A DNA stretch of 64,000 nucleotides, taken from contig NC_079216.1 in NCBI RefSeq assembly GCF_029633865.1, forward strand, positions 60,800,732 to 60,864,731, given 5' to 3'. A program made the position numbers and the translations under genes. The notes beneath the pieces were generated by a model that did not search any database, was not told where the DNA came from, and worked only from the letters and a program-made list of their open reading frames with translations. Below, in pieces: positions 36,062 to 50,300 of this stretch. The DNA is from Lampris incognitus. Taxonomy: Eukaryota > Chordata > Actinopteri > Lampriformes > Lampridae. Within the stretch, counting starts at the first letter, position 1. Each line of letters opens with the position of its first letter.

Positions 36062-36185
36062 GGCGGGTCTCACCCTTTAGTCGAGCGGTTAACGCTGCCT
36101 CCTGCGGTGCGGGCGGCACGGGTTCGCGTCCCGGCCGCGGCACTTCCTGTGGTTGCGTTGTCCCCTGAATTCGCTACAGTATGCT
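36062..36185 (+). mobile_element. tRNA-like SINE, family C, copy
   Basis: Contains accctttagtcgagcggtta (A box), gggttcgcgtcccggc (B box) and the tail tcccctgaattcgctacag. The arms do not fold into a clean cloverleaf, so this is a SINE and not a tRNA gene. Confidence 0.68.
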
Positions 36186-36717
36186 ATACTATTTAGGGTC
36201 AAGTGTAACTGACTAATAACTGTTTTCTGTCTCTGCGTTGTGTAGTTCAGTGAGACACATACAGCGGTGGGGGAGATCTGTGGGGTTTATTGTTTCCTCA
36301 CAAAAAAAAACAAAAACGGGCATCAGTCACACAGCTTGTCCTCTGCACCGGTCCACGCCACAGCTCCGAGCACGCGTCCTTACCGAAGCGGGGCTCAGAG
36401 GTGTCACACCAAAACAGCGCCCCCGGGGAACAAAGGGTATGAATTTAAAACCGCTAGGGTGGAACCTATTTACAGCTAGGAACTAGTTTTGGGGAAGTTC
36501 ACAATTAAAAAAAAAAGATAAAGAAATAGAATAAGATAAGAAATTTGGCTCGGCTACGCAAGCTCTCTGACTAATCAATACATTCCTTAAAAAAACCGCC
36601 TAATTTGTCAGGGAAAACTTAAAACATTGTTCTAACGTCAATATCAATCCGGAAATCCTTCACTAAAGCTTGCGCCGCTTTCAACTGTCGTGGTTGGATA
36701 AGGCCAAGCCCACACAC

Positions 36718-36732
36718 GTTACGTCACTTCCG
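36718..36732 (+). promoter_or_regulatory. Putative usp3 promoter CRE/ETS composite site
   Basis: gttacgtcacttccg joins a CRE-like half (TTACGTCA) to an ETS/GABP core (ACTTCCG), a pairing common in housekeeping promoters. It lies about 360 bp upstream of the usp3 ATG. Function is inferred. Confidence 0.45.
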
Positions 36733-37092
36733 TGAGTTGTTTTCATCTGTAGTAAGCTAACACGTTATCTTTAGCCCAAACTTTAGCTCTCGTTACGGAA
36801 AATACGCTCCTTATTTCCTAGCAATTTAACCAGTAGGGACACCAAAACGTTACATTTACTCGGAAACTACTTAGTTTCGAGCTATGTTAGCCATATGAAT
36901 AGCCATCTAGCGTGTTAGACAAATTAGCATAGTCAAACGCACGTCAGCTAATCTAGCCCGGTAGCTAGCTGTTAAACAAGCCAGTTTACGTTAACCCAAA
37001 TAAATAAAGTAGCTAACAGCAGCTATCCAGCTAGACCTCGGTAACTGTTGATGCAGTTGTCCTTGCTAGCTCACATTGCCGATTCTTAATTG

Positions 37093-40000
37093 ATGGAGTG
37101 CCCTCATCTAAACTCAAACCTCAGCTCTCCATTCGATTCCTCCAGGTTCCCAAATGGTGCTCCATCCTCATGGTGCTGCAGCGGTGAGACTAAAATGAAA
37201 CTCTTCCTTGGTTTGTTTCGAAAGCTAAAGGTTACGTCAAATAGTAATACCAATATATAGGTATGTTTGTTTTATTTGCTCGGGTAATTGTGGTCCCCAG
37301 TCGCGAGTCGTGACTTTTGACATAACGTTAGTAGTACTGGCAAACATAACGGTAACAGTAAACGCTAGCAGTTGATATTAGGGGTTTTGCACAGCCTCAG
37401 TAAGCAAGCTACAAGTCATTACACCGACTGTGTGGTTTAGAGTCACACAGCTACCGTACATCATGGGTCGGGAGGCCCCCTCCATGAACCAGAACACAAT
37501 AAGAATAATATCTTAAAAAGAAAATGCTAGATTAAGATTTTGAAATGAGCGTTTGTGCCTGACGTCACTTTCTGTGTCTAGTTTGCAGATCTAACAAAAG
37601 CCCATGGTTTTGCCTTTCTTGTCTGATTGTTCATTGTGGAAGGCAAGTACTCGTTCCTTGTTTGTGACTAAAGCCATGTCCTTATCCTGAATTCATCATA
37701 TCGCACAATAACAAAAAATGTGCTAAACACAATGCTGTCAGTGATATATACTAAACCTGAGTACAAGTAGTACTCAAAAACATTTGAATTACACAATGGT
37801 TTGGCCAAAGCTATCCTAGCATGGGCCTCCGACAATGACTTGGAGAAACTTGATAAAACTTTGCTTTTGGACAGGCAGCAGTAGGATAATTGTTTCCCAT
37901 AACTCAAACTGACTTTCTTGTATGTGTCTCATTTGAAGAAATTTCACCTTAACCAATGCTCAGTTGTTAGATGGATTGTTTATCTCTCTCTTAAAAGATA
38001 TGTTAATGGGCATGCAAAGAAACACTTTGAGGAGAGCCAAGATTTCAGTACTGAGAAAAAATGTGAGAAGCTGGAGAAGGAGAAAGCTCATCATTCTGTC
38101 TGCATGGACTGCTGCAACTACAGTGTATTTTGGTAAGTATCCCTCTTAATAAACTCATACCAAGCTGATCCATAGCTTGGTTTTGGACCCTGAAAAAAGT
38201 GTGCAGCCAAGACAGTAGAGCAGTGCAGAAGCTTTTCATACCAGTCAGTGAAGCAGAATACTTTTTAGTGTCTTCTTGAATCCATCACTTTTCTCATCAT
38301 TCCATTTTCATCTCTCCCTTGTTTTGATAAAGTAACATCAAATCTGAACATGGATGTAAACTGCATCCCGGAAAGAGTGGAACTCAATTTATGAGACAGT
38401 TTAGGAAAATCAGCCCTTCTTGTATTCACATCTTGGCTGAAATGTGGCATGGTGCCATAGCAAAGAAAGCTCTGAGGGACAAGAGAAGGGAAACAAGTGA
38501 GATCACAAGTAAAGTAATGGATTTTGTAAATGTAAATGCATTGCTCTTATGACTACAGTATGACAAGCCTCTGTATAACCACCTTGTGCCAGGCTGAGTC
38601 ATTGATCGTAATTGTCCCCACTAAAAGCAACTGTATTACTCAGTCATTCGGTGATTTTTAAATCCAAATGTAGCTAGGGCTCATATCTCAGAGTTCTTTA
38701 TGTTTTCAGGTATAAAATATGTTTTATGTTTTTACAGTGTGTTTCTTGGAACTGAGTAGTGTGGATTTCTAGTTACAGATGTGATGACTTTGTTGTCAAT
38801 GACACCAAACTTGGACAGGTGCAGAGGTTGAGGGAGCATCTTCAAAGTCTGGAAAAGTAAGTACCAATACTAAGAATCAAATCATATTTATTTTACGTCT
38901 CTTATATTTATGTACACCACATTTGCATCTGTACCATTCAAATGTAGCATCTTTTTTGATACTTACCCAGCTGACCAAGATGTTCCCTATTGTATCAAAA
39001 TAAGGCTTCTCTACTCAAAAACTCTTCTCACTAGCAAATGAATCTGTCTGTCACAAAATGTCTAATGCTTCGATTAGATAAAATGAAGTTCATATGGAAC
39101 AACTGCTTTCTTGCAGCCCATCATCAGTTGGTGACAAACAAAGAAAAAGGAAAATTTTAGACAACACACCTTCAGACAGCAAGGTGTTAAAAGAGGAGGT
39201 AAGTCAGCCAAAATATTATATACTGATTTCATTTAAACACCATGAAGAATTGTCATCCTAAACCTATCCTTTATGGTGCTGTACAAGAGCCAGACTACTC
39301 AAATTTTCCTCAGCTTTCTCTTCACACTAGAAGGCATTTATTAACAGGATTATCAAATATTTTTAAGAAAAATCACTGCATCTCATAAAGACTTGTGGTC
39401 ACTGAATTGAAACAGAATACAATATTCTGTATTTTGTCTGTTGCTGAAAGGGTGGAGCCTCAACTCTATGTGCCACAGGCCTCCGCAACCTAGGCAATAC
39501 GTGTTTCATGAATGCCATACTGCAGTCCCTCAGGTAAGGCTCTGTGCTGATGTTGATGAATGTGTGGGGCCTGCTAGGTTTGCACCCTGTTTCAGTAGTA
39601 TTGTCCTTGTAGACAGAGTTCTCCATGGCCACTGGTTTATTAGTAATTAAGCTTTGGATGCATACTTTGCTCTCCCCAAATATGTATGAATGACCTGAAA
39701 GTATCTGTGTCTTTGACAGCAACATTGAGCAGTTCAGCTGTTATTTCAAGGATTTGCCAGCGATGGCGCTACGCAGTGGTAAGACTGCAGGAAGAAGGAT
39801 GTACCATACCCGCAGCCAAGGGGACAGCAGTGTGTAAGGTCCTCCTCAAGGGAAGGGAGAAGTTATTGGGCTGAAAACATTGTCCTAAAAATGAATAATA
39901 GCTACCATAGAATGAGTAGAAATGCTTTTAAAAACATGTACAGTAGTTCTGCATAGTTTATGAAGACAAGATGCTTTATAGTATGAATTCATTAATCAGT

Positions 40001-43000
40001 ACCAGACATAGATTTCATTTTGAAAACAGGGGAAACAATTGCTCTGGAGGCTCTTTACAATGTTAACCCTCATTTTCTACCATAGAGCAAGTTTAGACCT
40101 ATTCAGATAGAAAGGCTGTGCAAAAGTAATTTAAAAAGCATCCAATCAACCGTTGGAGTACTTAAGATTAAGGTGCATGAAGAGTGTTGGAAAAGTAAAA
40201 GTTTTCAGTCACCTGTGTGCTCATGACTCCAGTTAAAACATACCCCACTGAACACAAGAAACTTTCCATATCCCTATGAATTGGGTTTTGGTGGTTAGAT
40301 TGAAAGAGTATTCCTATTCTTTTACCGTACTTTTTTCCTGCTTTGCCCTGGTCAGTTAGGTTTGATGTAAGGACAACTGGAAATGGGAGAGAGGGCCTGT
40401 CACTGTCAGGCTTTGTCTAAATGTACTATGCAATTGTAATTTTGCACTTTTTATAGTAGAGTATGAGATTTTCTCTTGTTGTAGGTCATGTCAGATGGAA
40501 TAGCACGACTTTGTTTTTTTCTGTGTATTGAATAGGTCTTTAGTGGAGGAGTTCAGGAAAACACTCTGCTCCCTGTGGCAAGGGAGTCAGACGGCCTTCA
40601 GTCCGGACTCGTTATTCTATGCCATATGGAAAATCATGCCAAGTTTCAGGTACATGATTACACTGTATCAACTAATATAAACATTATGTTGTAAATATTG
40701 CATTATGCAGACTCTTATTAGTATTTTCTGGCGCAATGACATCATCTTCTTTTGATGTACACTGAATTGTATTGAACAGAAGTTTTATTTTCTTTAAGTT
40801 CTGTGCCCTAGAATCGTGTAATTACAAAGTATAATGTCATACGAAAGTCACATTATGTGTTGAGGATTGTATTGTCATCAGTTTTCAGAATATTATAAGA
40901 GGTGAAATCAGACTGTACCATTTATGATAAAACTAAGCTTACTGTCAGTGGCATCCTTAGCTTATTCTTTTTTCTGATCTGTGAAGCCTGTGTTTTGTTT
41001 ATCTAGGGGTTATCAGCAGCAAGATGCCCATGAGTTCATGCGTTACCTGCTGGACCACCTCCACAGGGAACTTCAGGCAGGTCGCAATGGGGCTGCTCAC
41101 CCAGTCTCACCTCAGGACTGTGTCATACTGCCCTCCTCAGCAGGCAAATGCAGCATGTACTACACCTATTTAATTCTTTTTTTGTCTTTTGTGCCAGCTT
41201 ATTTATAAGTCTTAACATTTTAAATTGATTATCTTTGTTCATTGATCTGATGTTCTCAGACTGCAGAAGGTGGTCAGGGGAATATGTGCACACTAGACAA
41301 ATGGCCACATTGTGTAGCAGCCTGACCCTATCATTTTGTTGCTAAGGGAGCTGTTGATATTGTGCTGTGTGGGTGCCCTGCATTACTATAGGGTCACAAT
41401 GTATATGCTAAGCTTGTTTTTACAGCACAGTGCTACATGTGGAACTACATTTATGAAAGATATGAAAGATACTCATATGTCTGACTTTGCTAAGGAGGCT
41501 TGTACTGGGTTTAGCCTTCTCTATGGATTCGGTGGGTGATTGGAATGATAACACTTATTATATGCTTATTCTGTTATACCTGGCTTGATTGTTTGTGCAT
41601 TTGGATGGAGAAGGGGGAGTGGGGTGGGAGGAATGGTTGGGCTGAATGACTCCTGAGCTATGCTGTTGAAATGTTATACTGTAGTATGTAGTTCACATTC
41701 ACAACTCAAACATTCACTGGTCAACCTAAAATTCTACATGCACACAATGTGATGCATTTTTAAATTATTCTTTTGCTATGGAATAATACTGAGACTTTGG
41801 ATTTCAGCAAATTTGTGTCTGTGTTGGGAAAAACTATGCTGTGTTTTCCTTGGCTTTCTTCAGAAATGGGACCTCCACCGTTGTCACATCTGTATTTGGT
41901 GGTATCCTTCAGAATGAAGTCAATTGCCTGATATGTGGGAATGAATCTCGGAAGTTTGACCCCTTTCTTGGTAAGATAAGACATTCCTAAAAAGGTGACT
42001 AAACCGAGTGATGTGGTGCCAAGGAAGTGGCTTTAATTCCTCTCTGTTCTTTTTAGATCTGTCTTTAGACATTCCCAGCCAGTTCAGACACAAGAGAAGT
42101 AAAGATCAGGAACCAGGGCCCACTTGCACTTTACGTGGTAAGCTCTATTGCTATTGGTGCTGTTCTTTCCTTTAAGTGTGTCTTAGTGGGATTCTGTATG
42201 AGTCTTTAATGGATGGTTGCTCTCTTTATAGACTGCTTGCATAGCTTCACAGACCTGGAAGAGCTTGATGAAACTGAGCTCTACTTGTGTCACATGTGTA
42301 AAAAGCGTCAGAAATCCACCAAGAAGTTCTGGATCCAGAAGCTGCCAAAGGTTAGAGATAAACTGTTCTCATATTTAATGTATTTAAAGCCAACCATTTT
42401 TCTACAGATATATTTTGTTTGGTATGACAAAGCTTCGTTGCCCATTGTAGGTTTTGTGTCTGCACCTGAAAAGGTTCCACTGGACAGCTTTTCTGAGAAA
42501 CAAGGTGGATACCTATGTAGAGTTTCCACTTCGAGGACTGGATATGAGGAGCTACCTGCTGGAGGTAGGAAGACAGATGACTAGACTGGTGGCAGGGGGC
42601 GGTAATGGCACTAGAGTTAGTGATAGTATAGTCATTACCATCTTACTTTGAGCTGAAGAAACTAGAAATTCTCTAATACGAATACCAAATCTATGTTTTG
42701 GTGATGTAGGAAAATGAGTGGTTGTGGCCACATGAAATGATGGAGACAGTTCATGGAATTTGACCATTTGTATTTATAAATAACTAGCATGTTTCACGTT
42801 AAAGGTACCAACTCATAAATTGTCTTACATCTAACAAAACTAGCGTTTTTCACAGGCATTAAAAATGAAGTTTGTGTAGCAGGATGTGTCAATTGGACTT
42901 ACATTATTTGGGGGGGGGGGCAGTTTGGTTAATGAGTGGAGTGAATGGATTTTTCCCCCAATTGTGCTTGGCCAATTACCCCACTCTTCCGAGCTGCCAG

Positions 43001-46000
43001 TCGCTGCTCCACCCCCTCTGCCGATCCGGGGAGGGCTGCAGACTACCACATGCCTCCTCCGATACATGTGCCAGCTGCTTCTTTTCACCTGACAGTGAGG
43101 AAGTTTGCCAGGGAGATGTAGCGCATGGGAGGATCACGCTATTCCCCCCAGCCCCCCCGAACAAGCGCCCCAAGAGACCAGGGGAGGCGCTAGTGCAGCA
43201 AGCAGGAAACATACTCACATCCGGCTTCCCACCCGCAGACACGGCCAATTATGTCTGTAAGGACGCCCAACCAAGCCGGCAGTAACACGGGGATTCGAAC
43301 CGGTGATCTCCGTGTTGGTAGGCAAAGGAATAGACCACCTGGATGCCCTGTTATGCTGGTGTTTTAAGCAAGGAATCTCTGCCAACATGGAGTAGAAGTT
43401 GGACATAGTCAAGCACATGAAATGTGATAGTTAACCGTTGACCATAATTGTGATTTGGACACAAACAGAGAAGCATTACAATGAAAGAGGTACTTTAAAA
43501 TGTAGATTTTATGGTAGAATCTCTGTTTATATACAAACAATTACACCATCTGCGTTGTAAAGCTCATAATTTAGTGAAGTAAAGGAGAGACAGATTCCAA
43601 GCTCAAGGAGCACTGCTCTGTTTTTGCACCTTCTTGAAGAGGGTGGGGGAGGCAAAAATTAGCCTACACTAGAGTTGAGAGAAATACTGGATTCTACGAT
43701 GCATCGCGATGCTTTGTTGAATGATTCTGCATCGTGCAAGAAAGTCTATAATCAATTCGTAACGTAATTTTCAAAGGACTGCCCCACTTCTGTAGTTTGA
43801 AGTTACTGCTATGTAGAATGTGTGCATCGTGTTTACATTCAAGATTGTTGCTAAATGGAATGGGCTGGAGGATCGGGAGGGACGCTCTGCTCTGTGACGA
43901 AAGCTTTCGCATACATCTGATTGACTAACCCTCACCCTAACCTTAACCACTCACCTTAATCGAATGCCCAGAGCATCATCAATTGCCTGACAGTGAAACA
44001 ACCAATCAGAGCGAGAGCAATCCTCTGGCCCATCCAATCTAGCACCAACCGTTCAAGACTGTCAACATCGTTTAATGATCGAATTGGGAGGTGACTGACG
44101 AGATCCACCCCTAGCCTACACTACTCATTTTAATCCCACTATTGTACTCTGTCAAGTATTAATCCCCCTTGAACTTTTCACAATTGGTTCCTGTTACACC
44201 TCCAAATTTTAATTTGTTTATTTTTTCTCCTTTCATTTACACTTTAAATTCATTCATTCATCTTCAGCCGCTTCTCTGGGGTCGGGTCGCGGTGACAGCA
44301 AGCTAAGTAGGGCACTCCAGACGTCCCTCTCCCCAGCAACACCCTCCAGCTCCTTCTTGGGGATCCCAAGGTGTTCCCAGGCCAGATTGGACATGTAGTC
44401 CCTCCAGCGAGTTCTGGATCTACCCCGGGGTCTCTTCTCCAGTTGGCCATGCCCCGGTAAACCTCCAAAGGAAGGCGCCCAGGAGGCATCCTAATCAGAT
44501 GCCTGAACCACCTCAACTGGCTCCTTTTGATTTGAAGGAACAGCGGCTCTACTCCGAGCTCCCTTGGGATGTCCGAGCTCCTCACCCTATCTCAAAGGCT
44601 GAGCCCAGACACCCTACGGAGGAAACTCATTTCAGCTGCTTGTATCTGCGATCTCACCCTTTCGGTCACTACCCAAAGCTCTTGACCAGAGGTGAGGGTT
44701 GGAACAAAGATTGACTGGTAAATTGAGAGCTTTGCCTTCCGGCTCAGCTCCTTCTTCTCCACAACGGTCCGGTACAATGTCTGCATTACTGCTGATGCTG
44801 CACCAATCTGCCTGTCAATCTCCCGCTCCATCCTACCCTCACTCGTGAACAAGACCCCCAGATACTTCAATTCCTTCACTTGAGGCAACAACTCATCCCC
44901 AACCTGGAGGGAGCCGGTAGAGAACCATGGTCTCAGATTTGGAGGTGCTGACTCTCATCCCGGCCATTTCACACTCAGCTGCAAACCGCCCCAGTGCGCG
45001 CTGGAGGTCGCATTCTGATGAAGCCAACAAAACAATTCTGAGGTTCCCAAAACGGACACAGTCCTCACCTTGGCTGCACCTTGAGATCCTGTCCATGAAT
45101 TTCACAAACAGAATCGGAGACAAGGGACAACCCTGGCGGAGTCCGACACCCACCGAAAACGTGTTTGCCAAGAATGCGGACACAGCTCCCACTTTGGTTA
45201 TACAAGGACCGGATGGCTTGTAGCAACTGCCCCAGTACCCCATACTCCCGCAGTACCCCCCACAGAGTGCCCGGGGGTACACAGTCGTAAGTCTTCTCCA
45301 AGTCCACAAAACACATGTAGACTGGCTGGTCAAACTCCCATGCCCCCCTCAGCACTTCCGCAAAGGTAAAGAGTTGGTCCATTGTTCCACAGCCAGGATG
45401 GAATCCGCATTGTTCCTCCTGGATCCGAGGTTCGACAATCGGTTGTAGCCTCCTTTCCAGCACCCTAGAGTAGACTTTCCCAGGGAGGCTGAGCAATGTG
45501 ATGCCCCGATAATTGGAGCACACCCTCAAAAGCTTTCTTCCTCTTGTATAAAAGTCTCCAGTTTGGTAACCCTTTCTATGAAGCTTGTATCTATAACGCC
45601 CTATAAGCATCTAGTGCATCTATAATGCCCATACTTTCCTATAATGTGTATTACAATGACTAACAGCTATGGCTGAAGACTGTGAAATAGCACTGAAGTG
45701 TCATTATGCATCTCTACAAAACTTCAGCAAAACAAGTTGGCTATGATGTATTATGACATTTGACAGATAAACAGGCTAATGATGACATATTTATAATGCA
45801 TAAATCCGTTTTAAATTGACAATGTATCATTTAGGTTGTTATGAGGTGTTGTGAGGGCGTATACATGGTTATAATGAATCTTACAATGACTTATAGTGAC
45901 ACTTATAGGGCATTATAGATGCTTATAGCATGTTATAGATGCAAGCTTCATAGAAAGTGTTACCTTCAGTTTTTATGCTTTTTTTTCTTTTTCTTTTTTG

Positions 46001-47299
46001 CTGTGTGCATTGGTCCATTGTTGTGTTGTAAAATTAATATTTGTGCTACACGCAGATTATCTGCTGACTAAAACAGCAAAAAATCTGCCTGTAGTTGACT
46101 CCATCCATTTTGCTGTTGATAGCAACAAGCTTTTTCCAGTCCCCTCCTGCTGAAAAACAACCCATAGCATGATGCTGGTGCCACCATGCTTGACTGTGAC
46201 GATGGTGTTACCTGGGTGTTTGGCTGTGGTTTGTGCCAAACAAAGCGCTTTGTTTTCAGGCCAAACAGCTCAACTTTAGTCTTATCAGACCACAAAGTCC
46301 TCTTCCAGAAGGTCTCAGTGATACTGTCAAACGAAATCTGTCTTAATGATGGCCTTTCTCAGATGTGGCTGCCCTTCAGCCAACATACGAAAGAGGCCAA
46401 ATCAGTGAAGTGCTGAAGAGATTTTCTTTGGACAGATTTTCCCATTTAGTTCATTGAGCTCTGCAACTCTGTGAGCATTGTAGCTGGTCTCTTAGTCTCT
46501 TCTTTGACAGTTGCCTCTTTTGTCTTGGTGATTTATTTAGTAGGATGGCCTGATCTTGGTCGTGTCTAGTTTGTTCCATATTTTTTCCATTTCTTATTCA
46601 TTTCCATTGATAGCGCTCCTAAAAAGGCTCAGAGCTTTGGCAGTCTTTTTATAACCTTCTCCAGCTTTTTGCCTCCAAACAAATTTATTACAAAGTTTCC
46701 AAGGCAAGTCCTTGGTCTTCGAGACAGCAGCACTTATCTGATCTGATATTTCAGCTGTGAGGCCTCACTAAGTTTGTGATGTTTGTTGTGCATTCATGCA
46801 ATCAAAACCATGAATTCATGTGGTCCTTGTTCACATACATGGTGTGAGCTCAAGAAAATTGAATAAACCCGGCCCATTTCAAGTTGTAATACAAAGGGGT
46901 TGAATGCTTATCAGTAAAGTAATTTGCAGGTATACATTCTTAATATAATTATGAATACATCTAAATTTGTCATTTTGACATTGTAGAGAATTACATCAAG
47001 ACATGGGGTTAAAAAAACCCATTTAAAGGTGTAATTAATTTGACTTTGTAAGATGACAAAAACAAGAATACTCTGAATTCACTGTATGACATGTAGACAG
47101 TTTTTGACTGGAAGAATATTCAAAATGGTTGTGAATGTCTCACCTTTTCAACATTTTAGTATTCCTGGCCATTTTTTCTTGGCAAATGATATCGGCAACT
47201 GTAACTGCGGATTTGTCTTTAAGCACTTAGTCTAATGCTTTAAATACATAGCTGAACAAGCTCAAGCCCCTCCAGGAATGGAGCACAAAGTTAGTATCT

Positions 47300-47336
<37 letters not shown>

Positions 47337-50300
47337 CATATTCTTATCAACTCTTTACTCAATATTTGAATGTGTAAGGCTTCTACATCTTATTTAAAAG
47401 GCCCCATAATACCTATACTATCCTGCGTTTGTTAAAGTCAAAGCCGCCCTGGTCTTTGGATTCTTTAAAGTACAGCAATCTTCCATTCAGACCTTTTCAA
47501 GTGTTGTTTTTATTTTGGCCTGAAAATCATACTTTTTCAGATATGGATATTTTTGCCCTTGGTATACTCCCTTCGCTTGCGCCACCGTGGGGCACGGCAG
47601 CGTTGCTTGCTCACCCATATGATGCTGTTACTTTTATGAACGCAGCAGTCTTCTTACTTCCCTCTGGTGCACATGGACATGAATAACACTTGTTATTCAC
47701 CTGTTATTTTGTGTTGATGGTTGCTCTTACTAGTACTACACGTAACTCCCATTGAATGACGTGTCATTAAAAACCTACTTCTTCGGGAACAATACGTATT
47801 GAAATGTTGTTAGATTAAAGGTGCTTTGTGTAATATTTCTGTAAAGTATAACATGACTAAGACATATAAATGTTGAATGGTACTTAATGAGACACATAGA
47901 AAAAAATTGTAATACCTAATCCTCATGGTTGGTTGGTCATCAGTGTATATGTGAAGACACAACTAAGCACATTGTGAGTATAATGATTAATATAGGACCA
48001 GTCCCAAGAGTGACTGCTTATCGACTGTTTTGTGCTTGCAGCCAGAGAATTACTTACCAGAGAGTTGCCTGTATGACCTGGCTGCTGTGGTGGTGCATCA
48101 TGGATCTGGGTGAGTAGATGTTTTGTTTTTTTGCATGTGTTTTACTTTAAAGTGGAAGTGTTGCCGCTGTTGCAGAGACAACCGGATCGCTTTCCATTTA
48201 TTAGCAGCCTGGCTACTGTCCAAAGTAAGAAACAACCATAAGAATCCCAATTTGAAACCCTGATCTCAGCGCTATGATAAAGGGAGAGTAAAACATCTGG
48301 TAGTATTAATAAGTAGGCAGGTTGTGTTACTTACTGATCAAGTAGATATAATGCCAAATGAAAGTCGGTTTGGAGCCCTCTCAGGTGCCGGAGCTCTCTC
48401 CATCGAGTGAATGCCCGTCCATGGTTCACTCTTGTTTTATCTCGTCTTCTATCACTCTCCCTCTTCACTTCCATCAGCTGGGTTCTTTTTCTTTTGCCGG
48501 GTAGATTTTCCTCAGTTACTTCGGTTGTTCCGCCGTCCGCCATTGCCTAGCTCGCTACTGGGTGGTTGACGCACTTCCTGTGCCGTACATCAATTTGCCG
48601 GGGAAAATCATGCCTGGTGGCAGACAGAATTGCCTAGTGAAAACAAGGCTTATAAAGAACCACTCTAAATGCCAAAGGTGTCATTATTCTATAGCCATTA
48701 CACTGTGCAATCACAGTTACTTCATAATAATAAGTTACAGCAAAAAAGTTGTCTACTTACTCTTTAAAGTTTGATTATTTTTCAGAAATATTCAGTCAAA
48801 AAGTATTTAAGAAATTTGATGACCCAGGGAGTTCCCCCATGTTTTGATCATTCAGATGCGCTGGAAAGGGCTCCTTTGTCAATTGCCATGAATACTCATC
48901 TACAGCAGGTTTTAAGGGATGGCTTGTCATTTATTGTAGACAAAAAAATGTACACAACCATATTCATCATTAAGTGGTTTTAAAAGGTCTCGCAACAATA
49001 TCTTGCTCCTCTGAGCCTTGTTTAGGCAGATCTTTTTTTTTTTTTTCCTGGTGAGCATGTGTCTTCGCACTCCATCAGTCCATTTTTATTGGCATATTTT
49101 ATTGCCCGGTGCAGGCTAGAACAACAACTGTCTCCATGGTAATGTGATCAACAGAGCTGCACAACCACATAGCCAGAACAAAAACCAAGCAATAAATCTC
49201 AAAGTTATTATCTGCCTGTTATCTCTTCGCCTATTGCAGTTGGCTGTTCACTACTGGCTGTTTATGATGAGTCACGGTAATTTTGTAAGAAATTGTTTTT
49301 GGACAGCCACAGTCTGAAAATGTGTGCAGAAGACTTGAGAAGTTTTTACCAAACGCTCAGTGACAGAGATGTATTTTAACACTCTAAAGCCCTATTCTGC
49401 AGGATACGTTTTGCCTGAGGAGGTCCTGAAATTGGAATTATTACATATTACTCCGATAATTTCAATCCCATCAGTGATTTTTACCTGACTGGAACACTAA
49501 TAATTTCGGTCTGGATTACCTACTGTTTGTCGGGAAACCCCGAGATCCTCCGGTAATACTAATACCGTGTGAACTGACATGTTAGTAATTTAAGCATGTG
49601 TTTTTTGTTTTGTTTTTGTTTTTTTGTTCCTCACAACATTGCCGTTGAATCCAGTCAGCTGCGGTCTTCGACTTGTGTTTCTTGCAGTCTCTGTAACTTT
49701 TCGGTAGATGCTCAATTCAGTCACACTTCGATCAGTCATTGACCTCTTCTGTTACAGAGGACATTTACAGATAACTGCGTCAAAGATTTCCTGCCTGTTA
49801 TGTACCATGAGTATGGTACAAACTGCTGCTGGAAATTGGCCTCTCCCCAAATAGTTATCAGATGAAGCATCTTTATTCTAGTCCAGTATCTTGCTTTTTG
49901 TTGTTGTTGTTTTTTACTTTTTTTAAGAGCAGCAACAGCATAGAAAAAGACCCCTTGTCAGTAGTCACATCTGGCACATGCACAGTAATTCAGGCATCAG
50001 TTCTTACCCTGTCAGAATGCTTCATTGTAAAGCAAAAATCACATTACCTACTCCACAGGTATAAATTTTCCTGTCAGAATACGGCATTAGAGCAGTGTTT
50101 CTCAACCCAGTCCTCAAGGAACCCCTATCCTGCAGATTTTCTTTGCAACCCTGAATAGGTACCTGTTTGTAGTAATTCAGCAGTGAATGTCAGAGTTTGC
50201 ACACCTTGCATAATTAAGTGCTGTGAGATGATTGGTTGAGTAAGTACAAGCAGAGCTACCTATGCAGGGTTACAATGAAAATCTGCAGGATAGGGGTTCC

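Noticed and set aside
36062-36185. tRNA gene from A and B boxes
   Set aside because: No complete cloverleaf, and the same sequence recurs with a common SINE tail.
37918-37997. Upstream extension of usp3 exon 3 as an alternative start (MYVSHLKKFHLN...)
   Set aside because: The family text begins at RYVNGHAKK right after the acceptor AG at 37996-37997; the upstream part is intron.
42565-42584. usp3 exon 13 reading on to a stop at 42584
   Set aside because: That continuation is in a different frame from the USP text; the correct frame uses the donor at 42565 and joins exon 14 at 48042.
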